In this document: piece by piece, positions 31,619 through 42,400 of the stretch
Layout: every line of letters begins with the position of its first letter
How positions within the stretch are numbered: the stretch's first letter is position 1
The notes under the pieces: generated by a model
Told to the model about the DNA's origin: nothing
Databases searched by the model: none
Seen by the model: the letters and a program-made list of their open reading frames with translations, nothing else
Position numbers and translations under genes: made by a program
Source: Adenophora triphylla var. japonica
Taxonomy: Eukaryota; Streptophyta; Magnoliopsida; Asterales; Campanulaceae
NCBI GenBank assembly: GCA_022495995.1
Contig: JAFEMH010001295.1
Span: 186,001-250,000 of the forward strand
Length of the DNA: 64,000 nucleotides
Direction: 5' to 3'

Positions 31619-31752
31619 TGCTCGAACATCGAAGAAAAACGGAAGAATTTTGGAGCTTTTTGGACAACAATGGCGGCTTGGGTGATTTCTCTCTCTCTCC
31701 CTCGTAATTTTCTGAAAAACTGCTTGGGGAAGAAGAAGGGCGTTGGCCCTCA

Positions 31753-31797
31753 TTAAAACAGCCTGGGAATTCAACCCTGTCCGCGCGGATGGGTTTG
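31753..31797 (-). promoter_or_regulatory. E3 antisense gene 2 promoter: palindrome and TATA-like box
   Basis: TCCGCGCGGA (31780-31789) lies 162 bp upstream of the ATG. A weak TATA-like TTTTAATGAGGGCC on the minus strand (about 31748-31761) lies 20-30 bp downstream of it. The palindrome is identical to that in the E1 LTR and the E3 5' LTR. Confidence 0.55.
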
Positions 31798-31915
31798 TAA
31801 GGGTCAAAATGACCCTTTTGCCCTTTAAAAATCCGGAACTCTGCAATTTGATCCTAGACTTAACAGAGTTAACCAAAAGATAACCAAAGTCAATCCCCTC
31901 TTCAAAAGAGCTTCA

Positions 31916-32400
31916 CGGCAGTAAAACGTAAGTCCGATCTCCCCGAGAAAGATAATGGGATCCCGTATCTTTCATCAAAATCATCCCCGGCAGTCAAACG
32001 TAAGTCCGATCTTCTCGAGAAAGATAACGGAATCCCGTATCTTTCATCAAAATCATTCAACGGCAGTCAAACGTAAGTCCAATCTTCTCGAGAAAGATAA
32101 CGGAATCCCGTATCTTTCATCAAAGTCATTCAACGGCAGTCAAACGTAAGACCGATTTCCCCGAGGAAGATAACGAGTTCCCGTATCTTTCATCAAAATC
32201 ATCAACGGCAGTAAAATGTAAGTCCGATCTCCCCGAGGAAGATAACGAGATCCCGTATCTTTCATCAAAATCATCACCGGCAGTCAAACGTAAGACCGAT
32301 CTCCCCGAGAAAGATAACGGAATCCCGTATCTTTCATCAAAATCATCAACGGCAGTAAAACGTAAGACCGATTTCCCCGACGAATACGTCTGATTTTCCC
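31916..32400. repeat. Tandem array, 72-73 bp unit, E3
   Basis: About 6.5 units begin with CGGCAGT at 31916, 31988, 32061, 32134, 32206, 32278 and 32350. Each unit contains AAGATAACGG followed by CCGTATCTTTC, which can pair as a hairpin with one bulged base. It is not coding. Confidence 0.85.
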
Positions 32401-32470
32401 CAGCAAAGGCTAACAAAATCCCCAGCAAAGTTAAAGGAATCCCAAAAAGCCAACGAAATCTCGAGTAGAT

Positions 32471-32530
32471 CTCGAACTACGAAAGGGCTTGATTCCCACT
32501 AGGGATACGTAGGTAGCCTATCATTAGGTC
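32471..32530. repeat. CTACG/CGTAG motif, right side, copy 1 (E3)
   Basis: GAACTACG is followed after about 30 bases by GGATACGTAGGTAGCC and GGTCCAGCC. Further copies are at about 32928-32985 and 33197-33254. CTACG and CGTAG are complementary. Confidence 0.7.
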
Positions 32531-32599
32531 CAGCCCCTCGACCAAAACGGTCACCCTCTCCTTCGGCAGCAGACGAAGTCCACCGAAAGGCCATTTCAA

Positions 32600-32885
32600 A
32601 TTAAGGTTCGAGGCACCTAAAAGGCCATCATCAAGGTCCGAGGCACCTAAAACGCCATCATCATCAAGGTCCGAGGCACCTAAAACGCCATCATCAAGGT
32701 TCGAGGCACCTAAAACGCCATCTTCAAGGTTTGAGGCACCTAAAATGCCATCATCAAGGTTCGAGGCACCTAAAACGCCATCATCAAGGTCCGAGGCACC
32801 TAAAAAGCCATCATCTCCAAAGGTCTGAGGCATCTAAAACGCCATCTTCAAGGTCAGAGGCACCTAAAACACCATCATTACCAGG
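32600..32885. repeat. Tandem array, about 30 bp unit, E3
   Basis: Nine to ten units contain AGGCACCTAAAACGCCATC and TCAAGGT(C/T)CGAGG. The unit length of 30 bp leaves the minus strand open as a 10-residue repeat (GVLGASNLDD); this is most likely accidental. Confidence 0.8.
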
Positions 32886-32927
32886 TTGACACCTCAAAAT
32901 AGTCAGTCCAGGGTCAAAGACCCGAAC

Positions 32928-33254
32928 TACGACTGGCTTGATTCCTCTTAAGGATACGTAGGTAACCTATCATTAGATTCAGCCATCCGACCAAAAATGG
33001 TCATTTCCATCCCCAGCAGAGCGGATAGCCATCCGACCAAAAATGGTCATTTCTATCCCCAGCAGAGCGGATAGCCACCAGACCAAAATGGTCATCTCTT
33101 ATCCCCATCAGAGTTTCTTTCCAAAGAACCGACCGCGAACTCGCTCATCAGGTTCGAGGTACCTAAAACGCCATCATCTCCAGGGTCAAAGACCCGAACT
33201 ACGGTCGGCTTGATTCCTCTTAAGGATACGTAGGTAGCCTATTAAATAGGTTCA
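32928..33254. repeat. E3 pre-LTR repeats: two more CTACG/CGTAG motifs and GACCA/TGGTC hairpins
   Basis: Copies of GAACTACG ... GGATACGTAGGT(A/T) at 32928-32985 and 33197-33254 enclose three units with CCGACCAAAAATGGTCAT (about 32987-33095), each a GACCA/TGGTC hairpin, and CCCCAGCAGAGCGGAT. There is no gene. Confidence 0.7.
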
Positions 33255-33336
33255 GCCACTCGATCACTTGATCATCCTGCCAAATATGGAGCCTTACTCT
33301 TATCGACGACCCCGCTTCCTTCGAAAGCGCCGTCGC

Positions 33337-33347
33337 CGAGGGGCTAC
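33337..33347 (+). other. E3 polypurine tract region
   Basis: GAGGGGCTAC directly precedes the 3' LTR start. Confidence 0.65.
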
Positions 33348-35100
33348 TGTAAGTGCTCCAATTTGAGCTTGTTAGAATTTTCGTTAGAAAATTAACGAAA
33401 GTTATAACATTCCTAACAATTCCTAACATTCCTAACATTTCTAACAAAGCAAGGGCAAAGTGGGCATTGTTATTTAAGGATAAACCAAGGAAAGGAATCA
33501 AAAAAGCAAAAGAAATTAAAGAAAACCAAAAATAGAAATGGCTGGAACAAAAACTGGCTGTTAATTTGATTTTTTTTGAAAAATATTCCTTGTGTCCAAA
33601 GCCTGAAGCAGCATTTAATGAACAGTGCACGCTGAAGATCCCATCCGTGCGGACATGTTTGCATTTTCAGAGGGCTATAAATTGAGCCCTCCAGTCTCAA
33701 AAAAAAAAGAGAAGAACACATTTCCTCAACTGCACTTTGGCGAAAATAGAGAGAAAACAGTGAGAATTCCATAGAATTGTCACCTTTTTCTCAACTATTC
33801 AACCAAAATCACACTCACTCAAACACTCTCATATTCAAGCCTTAAACACTCTTACATTCAAGCCTTCAAACACAAAACACAAAGAAGATAGGTATAACCT
33901 CCCTCTTCTTACCCTAAATCTCTCATCCATGCATGCATTTTCAAGCTACAAAATGTAGTTCATTCATCTTCTTGTCTTAGATCCAAGAAGATCACCATGG
34001 AAGTTCATCTCCATGGTTGATCTTCTACAAGGATCAACATTATTTTCAAAGTATTCTTACTTTCTTGCAAAGAAAACATATTTTCAAAACCCTAAAACTC
34101 ATTTTCATACATCAAATCTCATTTTCAAAGGATAAAATTCCCCTTCCCAAGCAAATGAAGTGCTTAGTCCTAATGTACCCCAAGAATGGTTTGATATAGT
34201 TGATTCACCACTAAAATGTCAAGTGATCACTAATCAAAACCTAGGGAAATGGGGACAAGCATGGATGCCAAACCCCCTTTAAAATCATATTTTCCTTCTT
34301 GAGAAGTTGCTGTCCAGTAGCAATTTTCTAAGACCCCAGTCCATGGTCTAAATTTTTGGACACAGATAAACTTGGAGTTTGGTGTTGACTACAAAACACT
34401 TTTTGTAGCCAACATCCAGAGCTTTCCAGAAATATTTTTACTTTAGTTTTTGCGTGAGTAAAAATCCCTTTTTCAAATTTTCTTTTGAAGGTCAGATCAC
34501 CAGTCTCTGGGAGTCCAGATCTCATATCTAAGATTTCCAGAAGGTTTTGGGTCCTCAAATCTTCTCTAAAATGGAAAATTCTTTCACTGAAATCTTATTT
34601 GAGGTGTCTGGAACAACTTTCATTCTCTGAGTTTTCTCAGATTATGAAGTTTTGAAGCCCTTAAATCTATTTTAAAATCAAGTGTTCACTGCCTTTTTCA
34701 TTCTGGCAGAAGTGTTCTTCAACTTCCAAAAATCTTTTGAGTACCAAAACTCATCCCAAAAATCACACCAAAAATCATGGGATCTGTCCAAAGTCTAATA
34801 AAGAATTCCCAATTTTTACTTTTCTGAGTTTAAGCTTATTTTGGCCAAAACACACACACACACACAAATGATTTTCAGCTTGGAAGACTCGTTTTACGAG
34901 GCATTCCGGGTGCACACTAACGTCCTTCCCGGCGTGTAACATGACCTCCGAACCCAAATCTCTAATCTCGGGCATTTTTCAAAGTTTTGGCCCTTAAAAC
35001 AAAAATGGCGTGGCGACTCCGTCTTTTTCCGGTTTTATTTGATTTTCAAAGAAACGCAAAATCGAATTTTCCCGCGAAATTTTGGTGGCACATCATCACA
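33348..35100 (+). repeat. E3 3' LTR
   Basis: It begins TGTAAGTGCTCC and ends CATCATCACA, 1753 bp, and is followed by the duplicated CCTGG. It keeps the segment of about 55 bp missing from the 5' LTR (near 34206-34260). The palindrome here reads TCCGTGCGGA (33644-33653), one change from the 5' LTR copy; the TATA box TATAAATTG starts at 33676. GTGGCGACTCCG is at 35010-35021. Confidence 0.93.
33644..33685 (+). promoter_or_regulatory. E3 3' LTR promoter: palindrome and TATA box
   Basis: TCCGTGCGGA is followed by CATGTTTGC and, 23 bp after the palindrome, by TATAAATTGA at 33676. Confidence 0.7.
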
Positions 35101-35105
35101 CCTGG
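35101..35105. repeat. Target-site duplication CCTGG, right of E3
   Basis: This is identical to 16628-16632 and directly follows the LTR end CATCACA. Confidence 0.93.
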
Positions 35106-35277
35106 ATCAAGCCCTTTCTCTTCGAGGTCACATGAATGCCTCTGCTGATAGCCTCAATGAACAAATCAAGGCCGGTAGCCCTCACTAGCTGCTTGGGGTT
35201 CACCCCATCCTTCTCAAAATCAGGCATCTTCTCCCATGCCTCACTCCAACCTCGGAAGGCCCCATGGATTTGTTCTC
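35101..35277 (-). pseudogene. E2 antisense gene 2: upstream part of exon 2
   Basis: The exon begins after the acceptor TGTCTACAG (AG at 35279-35278), as in E4. It contains KMPDFEKDGVNPKQLVRATG and KRKGLIQ. Its downstream half lies at 16454-16632 on the far side of E3. Together with E4 this shows the exon border is shared within family B. Confidence 0.78.
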
Positions 35278-35689
35278 CTGTAGACAAGCACATCAAAAGA
35301 AATGTGTCAGTCTTTCATCTCATTTCAAAAGCATACATATATTCAAAAGTGCACATATTTTCGAAAAGAAAAGCATTCATAAAAAAAATTTCTAGCATCC
35401 TATGCATAGAAAACGTGTCTTTCATCACTTGAAACACGTCATGTCAAGCACATCGCTCTCCTAAGCACAAGATGCTGATTTTCAAAATTATTTGCACATA
35501 AGCATTAATTTTCAAAAATATGGCATGCATGAATCCTTTTCATCGTCCAAAATCCTATTTTCTCATCCACGATAAAAAATTGACCTAGTTCTAGCACATG
35601 CAAGGACTCCGTCACATTTTAGACAATTATTTTTACTCTATTTTCAAAAAATGGGTCATTCTCATTATTTCTTAAGAAAATTGCACATG
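35278..35689 (-). other. Intron 1 of E2 antisense gene 2 (partial)
   Basis: There is no gene. The sequence is similar to E4 47991-48420 and includes the phrase AAGGACTCCGTCACATTTTAGA, shortened here to its key part GACTCCGTC, which recurs in the same intron of E3 and E4. Exon 1 would lie beyond E5. Confidence 0.6.
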
Positions 35690-35883
35690 TGTAAGTACCC
35701 CAATCTGGATCACCCTCTTTCGAGCACATAGGAAACACCGCAGACTCACAAACACAGTCTCGAAGACCTATGGCACTCCAAACCCTCTCAAAACCCTCAA
35801 CCAAACCAAGGGAGGAGCCTTTCTGGGATTAAAAGGGACAAAATGACCTTTTGGGAATTTTCAGGAAATTGGAAAAGCATAAG
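35690..35883 (+). repeat. E5 5' LTR, left part
   Basis: It begins TGTAAGTACCCCAATCTGG. It is cut at ATAAG (35879-35883), where E4 is inserted, and continues at 51101. Confidence 0.85.
35879..35883. repeat. Target-site duplication ATAAG, left of E4
   Basis: ATAAG precedes the LTR start and recurs at 51096-51100 directly after the other LTR. Confidence 0.92.
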
Positions 35884-37510
35884 TGTAAGTACCCAAATCT
35901 GGCTCATGCCTTCCGGTTAAATTTCCCGGCAATTTCGGTAAGTTTCCCGGTAATTCCCCGGACCTTCCTAGTGTTCCGGAAATGTTCTGGAACAGTCCCA
36001 AATTAAATTAAGGGCTGAAGGGAGCCTTCCTAATTAAGAAACACGTTTTTCTTAATTAGGAAGAGGGTTCTAGAATTTGCCACCTTGCATGGTTCTAGAA
36101 TGCTGAGTCACAATGGATAAGCCCGCACGGCTGCATTAGCTCGCTGCCCCTAGCCGCACGGCTTCATTAGCCTTATCCAGATTACCTATAAATAGAGGCC
36201 TCCTCTACCCATTTCAACACACAATAGACAAGAACACAATACACACAATCCATAGCAATACACTCACAATCAGTCACTCCCAAGACGTGAAGAATATTGG
36301 TGAAGGCTCAAGAAGGTGAAGAAGAAGGCCAAGAAGCTCCCTCCCTCCTCCTTGAAGATCCAAGACCAACCTCTCCTCCTAGCTCCGACCAAAGAAGCAA
36401 AGGAAGCAATTGGTAACCTCGCACGCCCTAACCTTGCTTTTAATTGATATACTTGCTCATTGCATTCATATATCTTGCTTGGGACTTGGCATTTATTCAT
36501 AAAGATCAAATCTTTATCACCCTCTTTCCCCTTTGCATGCATTAAGACATCATTTGTCATAAAAATGTAGTCTTTTTCATAAAGGTGCATCCTTTGCACC
36601 TAAAACCCCCATTTTCAAATAAAAATGTCATTTTTATGCATCATTTGCACATAAAAATCCAATCTTTTCAATAAAAATGCATCCTTTGCATTCAAAAACC
36701 TTTTTCATGCATCATTTGCATAAAAATCCTATCTTTACGCATCACTTGCATAAAGATCATTTCTTTCAATCAAAAAAGCATCATTTGCTAAAATCAAAAA
36801 TGTCATCTTTTCATTAAAGGGTCATTTTTCATCATGCATTTCCCCCATTTCCCAACCTAGGAATGGACCGGTGTAAAAGATCCTATCTTTACATCGTTCC
36901 TTCCATTAAAGGTTCACGATTTCTTTAGGAAAGGGATAACCTTGAACCCTATATCTCCGATTATCGCTTAAGAAAGAGTATGAAGCCTCTATACGAGCTC
37001 GACCGTCTTAAAGCGTAGGATTGATGGGCTAAGGACTCTCCTTTTCTAAAGAACCTCATCTTTGACCAAAAGAGAGTCATTCTCTCGATCACGCAAGTCC
37101 CGAGGGTCCCGAGGTTAAAATGCGATGATCACAAGTCATAAGATGAGGACGGGATCATAATCCCAAATACATAAAATTCCAAGGAATCCCGAGCGACAAC
37201 CAACAAATGGATTGTACGTCCGGCCGACAACTTGGGACATTCCCCCCTTATTTCTCAAACACATGCACACAAGAAAGCACGCAAGCAAGCACGATTACTG
37301 AAATCTTGGGAGACTTGCTCCGGCAAGGCACTTTGGGTGAACGCCAAACGTTCTTCCCAAGGGGTAACTTAACCTCCGAACCCAAGTAAAAACCTTTTTT
37401 TCAAAGTTTTGAGGTAATCAAAATGGCGTGGCGACTCCGTTTTTCAAATTAAACTCGGATGTCTTCAAACTCGCGTGAATCCAACAAAAAATTTGGGCAC
37501 CACATTCACA
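35884..37510 (+). repeat. E4 5' LTR
   Basis: It begins TGTAAGTACCCAAATCTGG and ends CCACATTCACA. U3 has two palindromes and a TATA box (36122-36197). The middle contains many short ATCATTTGCATAAAAATC-like units (about 36520-36800). The 3' part has ACCTCCGAACCCAAG (37370-37384) and GTGGCGACTCCG (37428-37439), 71 bp before the end. Confidence 0.93.
36122..36197 (+). promoter_or_regulatory. E4 5' LTR promoter: two palindromes and TATA box
   Basis: CCCGCACGGC (36122-36131) and GCCGCACGGC (36153-36162) are each followed by GCATTAGC or TTCATTAGC. TATAAATAGAGG starts at 36187, 25 bp after the second palindrome. Confidence 0.72.
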
Positions 37511-37513
37511 GTT

Positions 37514-37531
37514 TGGCGACTCCGCTGGGGA
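37514..37531 (+). other. E4 primer binding site
   Basis: TGGCGACTCCGCTGGGGA starts three bases after the LTR end. Confidence 0.87.
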
Positions 37532-38390
37532 CTACCCAAAGGAGAAAAGCTTTTATTTTCAAAACTAAAATCGATACTCGGTATATAGGTGGAAACCACT
37601 TACCCTTCCTGTACACTCCCTGACGTGGGAGTTGGGATAACCGGTGGTTTAACAATCCACGTACCAGTATCCCTTTTCGAAAAACAATTTTGAAAAAAAA
37701 ATAAAAGAAAGCTTTTCCCTTTGAGCGGGTTAGACTCCCATCGCCGATTTCATTAATCGTGCTTGCTTTCTTTACCATGCATTGCATCATTTGCATCTTG
37801 GAATCTGTGCATACTTTGAAAAGGGAAACAACCCAAAAAATAGCAAAAGGAGTGGAACCTGGAAAATTGATCCATGCAGTCGTACGGCTCAATCCTCCTT
37901 GGATTCTCGACCGGCGACCTCGTGGCAATTCCACCAGAAAATCATGGTTAATCTGTAGTCCTAGCACTTGGGGCTACTCAGCTCCATGACCGACCGGGGC
38001 TCCTGTAAAATTTACGTGCTTACGTGTTGCATTTTCCCCGTCCCGAAAATCATTCCTTTAAAACACATTATGAAAATCTCTGTTTTAACTCAAAAAGGAA
38101 CATTTTTAGGAGACCGCACACTACGCGCACCTGATATATCCTATACACTTTGCACGCACGTCCTTCAAACCCGAGGGTGGTTCCAGCTAGCCACGGACAG
38201 CCTTACGATGCTCCCGGCGCGCACGGAATCATCCCAACCTCCCCATGGCAGCAGGTCGACCAATGCACACCCGTGTCACACGTTTCAAAAACCGTGACTT
38301 TTGGTTGGTTTTTGGTCTAGTCCGTGTCATATAGCCCAGTTGCATACCCACGTAAAGGTCAAGCCTTAGCTCATAACGGAAGCCAAGATT

Positions 38391-38737
38391 TTCGCTCAAG
38401 CGAAATTCTGCCGAAATTCCGACAAGGAAAAATCGGTGGGATCTTGACTCCGACATTGACTATTGACCTTGACCCACACGGAATGCGTAAGAGTCAAGAC
38501 CGAGTCTTTGCCAAAAAAATCAAAAGATCTTTCGCTCAAGCGAAGCTCAGCCAAAATTCCGACAAGGAAAAATTGGCAAGATCTTGACAGGCATTGACTT
38601 CGATTCCGACTCACGCACATACGTATGCAACGAAGTTCAATGTGACACTGTGTCATCCGGCTTTTTACCGCCCGACCCATGCCTATTATTCTCTCGGACA
38701 TTACCGAAAGTCAGAAACCGTCATTCGCTCAAGCGAA
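38391..38737 (+). repeat. Three leader hairpins in E4
   Basis: TTCGC/GCGAA stems with loop TCAA occur at 38391-38404, 38531-38544 and 38724-38737. All three are identical in the stem and loop. Confidence 0.7.
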
Positions 38738-39140
38738 ACTCTGCCAAAGATCCGTCAAGGCAGAGAGACGAGACTTTCCCGGTATTGCCTTGACTATAAT
38801 CCGCATCGCTCGTGCGTTGAAAGGTCCTATGACCCGCTAGACCCGATAGGAGCGTTCTTTACTCTCGGTCGGTGGGATCCGCGTGCCCTATAGGACCCTC
38901 GCCCGGGGCCTGGGAGGTCGAAATACAGGTGGAATACGAGGGGCTTATAGATGTAGTGACGGAACCCACTGATCCAGGATCTAGAGTAGTTGTGAAAAAA
39001 AAAGAAGGGCAGAACCCCTTTTCCAACCAAATAGATATTAATAAAAGACACTGTTTTAAGTAAACTTGAAGATTCTAATTTGCATATTTCCTGAGCCTTC
39101 AGCCTAAACACCTACCCCGAGTCTAAACCTTTCCTATCCC

Positions 39141-39150
39141 TTTCCCGCAG
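39141..39150 (+). promoter_or_regulatory. Candidate splice acceptor before E4 gag
   Basis: TTTCCCGCAG lies in a pyrimidine-rich context, 100 bp before the ATG at 39251. It is identical to the site in E2. Confidence 0.4.
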
Positions 39151-39250
39151 CGAGAAAGAAGTGGGTGAGAACACCGGGTCAGCGACTTGTTAGCACAGTA
39201 ATCCTCGACAGTTCGCGTAATCCTCGGTTTTGTCGCTTTTCGGTGTCAAA

Positions 39251-39808
39251 ATGGCCAACATGGTAATCCACAACGGTAATGACCAAGCTTGGAGGGGCTA
39301 TCCCAGTCAACCCAAGCCTCACATCCGGTATGATGTATGTGATTGTGAAGACCGCTTAGAGTATGAGTATCAAGAATGGATCAATGAGGACACTCCTTCA
39401 AGGAAGAAGAAGAAGAGAAAGTCCACACAGCAAAAGCTTAAGGAAAGATACGAAGCTGGGGACAAGAGCGTAGGAACTTTGGGAGAGCCTTCGGGCAAGT
39501 TCGACTACTATGTCAGTTATGCCAAGGAACCTGTCAAGGAAACCGTCACCCCAAGCACGGTCCAGCTCGATATCCCTATGATCAGCGACCCTCTTGAAGT
39601 AGAAAATTCTGAGTTTGTTGCCATTGTAAGATTCAACAAAAAGCTAGCATCTAGAAGACGAATACGTAAAGCCTATAGAGTATTTGGCCAATCAGTGGAA
39701 GAATCAAAGTCTCTCCCGAAGAAGACTTTATCAAGATCATTCAAGCCAACCCTCCTATTGGCTATACCGACAAGGTGGTGGTATCAAAGATTGGCAAGGA
39801 AAAGATGA
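39251..39808 (+). CDS. E4 gag-position frame with GTLGEPSG module
   Basis: The frame of 185 codons starts at the ATG of MANMVIHNGND, corresponding to the gag starts of the other elements. It contains a basic stretch SRKKKKRKSTQQKLKERYEA followed by GDKSVGTLGEPSGKFDYYV. A related piece, QQKLKKRYESGDPTVGTLGE, occurs in E5 at 54190-54245. I do not recognise the domain. No capsid or Cys/His knuckle is visible. From about 39700 the frame is doubtful, because conserved-looking sequence continues in another frame. It could be a remnant of an internally deleted gag or a separate extra ORF. Confidence 0.5.
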   Translation: MANMVIHNGNDQAWRGYPSQPKPHIRYDVCDCEDRLEYEYQEWINEDTPSRKKKKRKSTQQKLKERYEAGDKSVGTLGEPSGKFDYYVSYAKEPVKETVTPSTVQLDIPMISDPLEVENSEFVAIVRFNKKLASRRRIRKAYRVFGQSVEESKSLPKKTLSRSFKPTLLLAIPTRWWYQRLARKR

Positions 39809-40401
39809 CCTATCGCCAAAGTGCGTTGACAAAATGAGCCAGACACTTCAGCCAATGAGTCCAAGCCGCTACGGAAGAGCTAGATGAAAGATTGCAACAA
39901 GTTACTTTAGTTCCCCTCACCATCTTTTCACGCACCGGCCCGTCAATGATTTCCGGCAAGCTTTTGATCGTCGAAGTCTCCAAGAACGCCGGCAAGACTG
40001 CTACTCCCTGTGGCAACAGCAAGAAGGAGTGAGATCCCGGTCCAACCCTTGTCAAGCCCCCTCGAGTCAATAAGTAGCGTAGGGTCCAGAGTCGTAGCGT
40101 CTATTCGCCGAGTCGGGAATCTTTGAATTCCGGTCCTCGTAGTCATCCAAAGGCCTCACGCATGAGGATTATGAAAATGTAATCGATGTCATCTTTCCCC
40201 TTATTTTGAATGAAATGACAAATCTTTCGATTATCCTCTTATTGCCAACTTAACAAATGATAAATTAACTCAAAACTTAACAACAGCTTAATAATGAATC
40301 ATTTGAACAAGATGCAAACACACTAAACGAACAATACATTAAAGAAATCTTTAAGCGGGTTTCGAAAAGAGGAAAACCGGGCCCAAGCCGCCGAGGAGGT
40401 T
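39809..40401 (+). pseudogene. pol: E4 linker before RT, broken; protease absent
   Basis: Compared with E2, the protease and G-patch region is missing. From about 40110 homology to E2 10190-10480 is recognisable, including the A/T-rich coding stretch (about 40240-40350) with NLTNDKL-like and NEQYIKEIFK. Several small indels break the frame. The sequence between 39810 and 40100 matches nothing I recognise. Confidence 0.55.
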
Positions 40402-41400
40402 TTGATAAGTGTGAACTTGGGTACTATTGAGGAACCTAAAGAGACACAGATTGGAAGCTTCTTCCAGGGGGTTGAAAGGGACAGATTGATCGAGCCGCTT
40501 TCCAGAGAATACGTCGACGTGTTTGCATGGTCATACAAGGATATGCCGGGGCTAGACAGTTCGATAGTAGAACACGTAATCCCTCTAGCACCGTATGCTA
40601 AGCCGCAAAGCGTAAACCGAGAAAGATTAAGCCGGAATGGTCTCTACAGGTCAAAGAAGAAATTGAGAAGCTACCGCGGGTAGGGTTCATCGTAGTCATT
40701 GAATACCCGACATGGTTGTCCAACATCGTGACCGTAACCAAGGCCAATGGGAAGGTGCGCCGCCGTGTGGATTTCCGAGATCTGAACAAGGCCAGCCCCC
40801 AAAGACGACTACCCTCTCGCCAAACATAGACATCCCGGTGGACTCCATCGCCAACTACGAAGTCAAATCCTTCGTTGATGGTTTTGCGAGCTACAACCGG
40901 ATCAAGATGGCCGAGGAAGACCAAGAAAAGACAGCCTTCACCACACCATGGGGAACCTACGTTATACAAGAATGCCATTCGGGCTCAAGAATGCCGGGGC
41001 TACTTACCAAAGGGCAATGATCGCGCTTTTTCATGACATGATCCACAAGGAGATTGAGGTCTACGTAGATGATATGATAATCCACTCCAAAGGAGAGGGT
41101 GGGCAGCACTTTGTTGACCTACGAAAATTCTTTTTTGAGAGGTTGAGACAAAGCATTCCATGAGACTAAACCCACAAATGCACCTTCGGAGTGACAAGGG
41201 GAAAAGTGCTTGGGTATATGGTCACTGAGCGAGGTATAGAAGTTGACCCCGAAAGATCAAAGCCATCATGGATATGAGGCCACCTCAAACCTGCATCAAG
41301 TCAAGAGCTTCATGGGTAAATTGCAAGACATCGCCCGTTTCGTCAATCATTTGACCACTATGTGCGAGCCCATCTTCAAGCTCATGAAGAAGAATGTGGA
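40402..41400 (+). pseudogene. pol: E4 pol: reverse transcriptase, broken
   Basis: RT is readable in pieces: FAWSYKDMPGLDSSIVEH, then in other frames PTWLSNIVTVTKANGK, MPFGLKNAGATYQRA and the catalytic YVDD (41062-41073). At least eight frame changes occur within 1 kb. Many are small changes at sites where E2 has CAG or CTG. This may reflect sequence errors rather than decay. Confidence 0.82.
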
Positions 41401-42400
41401 CACGTAATGGACCGAAGAATGCCAAGATGCCTTTGACCTGCATCAAGGCATACTTAGTACATCCCCCGGTACTATGCCCCCACATAGACGTAAGCCTCTT
41501 CGCTCTATCTCACCGTCACGGACACGGCGGTTGGGGCTATGCTTGCTCAGAAAAGAAAGACTCTCGGGTAGAAAATGCCATTTACTTTGTCACCCGGAAG
41601 CTACGGGGAGTGAGCTCAATTACTCAAGATGTGAAAAAACTCGTGCAGATCGTCTGGGTAGTCGGCAAATTGAAGCATTATATGCAAGCCCACCCTATGA
41701 ATTTGGTCTCGAAAATGGACCCCATCAAGTACATCTTTGACAAGCCTTCCCTCTCGATGCGTTTAGCGAAGTGGTCCTTCTTCTTGGCGAATACGACATC
41801 AACTATGTGACCGTAAAGGCCATCAAGGGTCAAGCATTGTCGATCACCCGGCGAACTTCCCCGCAATGAAGACAGAGGGCCCGAACCCCAATTCCTGCAT
41901 GAAGGGATCTTTGCGCTTGAGCCTCGAGAATAGATGGCGCTGTTCTTTGACTGAGCCGCTAACAAAAGAGGAAATGGTGTAGGAATGCTATTGGTCGATC
42001 CGAAAGATGAGCATACCCCCATAGCCCTCAAGTTGAACTTTCCCGCCACGAACAATGTCACCGAGTATGAAGCCTCGCATTCTGGTTTGGAGGCCGCCTT
42101 AGAAAGAAATGTCAAGGAGCTCGAAGTTTACTGAGACTCGGCCCTGATCACAACCAAGTCTCCAACAAGTGGAAGACTGTGGACCCTAATCTCGCAACGG
42201 TATCATGCCCATATGGAGGAGTTGATCGGACGCTTCGTAGAAGTGACTTTCCACTACTTGCCGAGGGAAAAGAACAGATTCGCAGATGCCCTAGCTACTC
42301 TAGCCTCATTGGTAGAGATCCCCGAGGGAAAAGCCATAAAGCCCTTCGAGTGGGTAGAAGAGAAGCCCCACTCTTCGTTGTGAAGTAGACCTGGGACCCG
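41401..42400 (+). pseudogene. pol: E4 pol: RNase H and archaeal-type RNase H, broken
   Basis: Pieces of the first RNase H end with KWSFFLA; the archaeal-type RNase H follows at about 41930-42300, with the segment FHYLPREKNRFADALATLAS readable on one frame (42249-42308). The N-terminal catalytic segment is disturbed: the Asp of the FFDGAANK motif in E2 is followed by a TGA here (about 41948-41953). Confidence 0.75.

Larger units (their letters stand above)
16633..35100 (+). mobile_element. E3: complete Tat/Ogre-type element (family A), 18.5 kb
   Basis: Two LTRs that are nearly identical by eye (1701 and 1753 bp), a primer binding site, a polypurine tract and 5-bp target duplications CCTGG define it. 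It is inserted in antisense gene 2 of E2. Internally it has a degraded gag-pro, a deletion of nearly all RT, RNase H and archaeal RNase H (junction about 25386), an integrase end, two antisense genes and long tandem-repeat arrays. It cannot replicate by itself. The similar LTRs suggest recent insertion, so it was probably moved by proteins made by another copy. Confidence 0.92.
35101..35689 (+). mobile_element. E2: host element, segment 2
   Basis: E2 resumes here after E3 with the upstream part of antisense gene 2 and its first intron. The sequence parallels E4 from about 47820 to 48415. At 35690, after TTGCACATG, it is interrupted by E5; the remainder of E2, including its 3' LTR, must lie beyond the window. 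Confidence 0.82.
37532..39250 (+). other. E4 leader
   Basis: There is no gene. It is closely similar to the E2 leader. It has TATAGGTGGAAACCACTTA (about 37581), three TTCGCTCAAGCGAA hairpins (38391-38404, 38531-38544, 38724-38737), the shared block CTATAGGACCCTCGCCCGGG (38889-38908) and the acceptor-like TTTCCCGCAG (39141-39150). Confidence 0.7.

Noticed and set aside
32477..32833. Minus-strand frame with 10-residue repeats as a gene
   Set aside because: It is explained by a 30-bp tandem repeat, which keeps a frame open by arithmetic. It lies upstream of the antisense gene 2 promoter and has no counterpart in E4.
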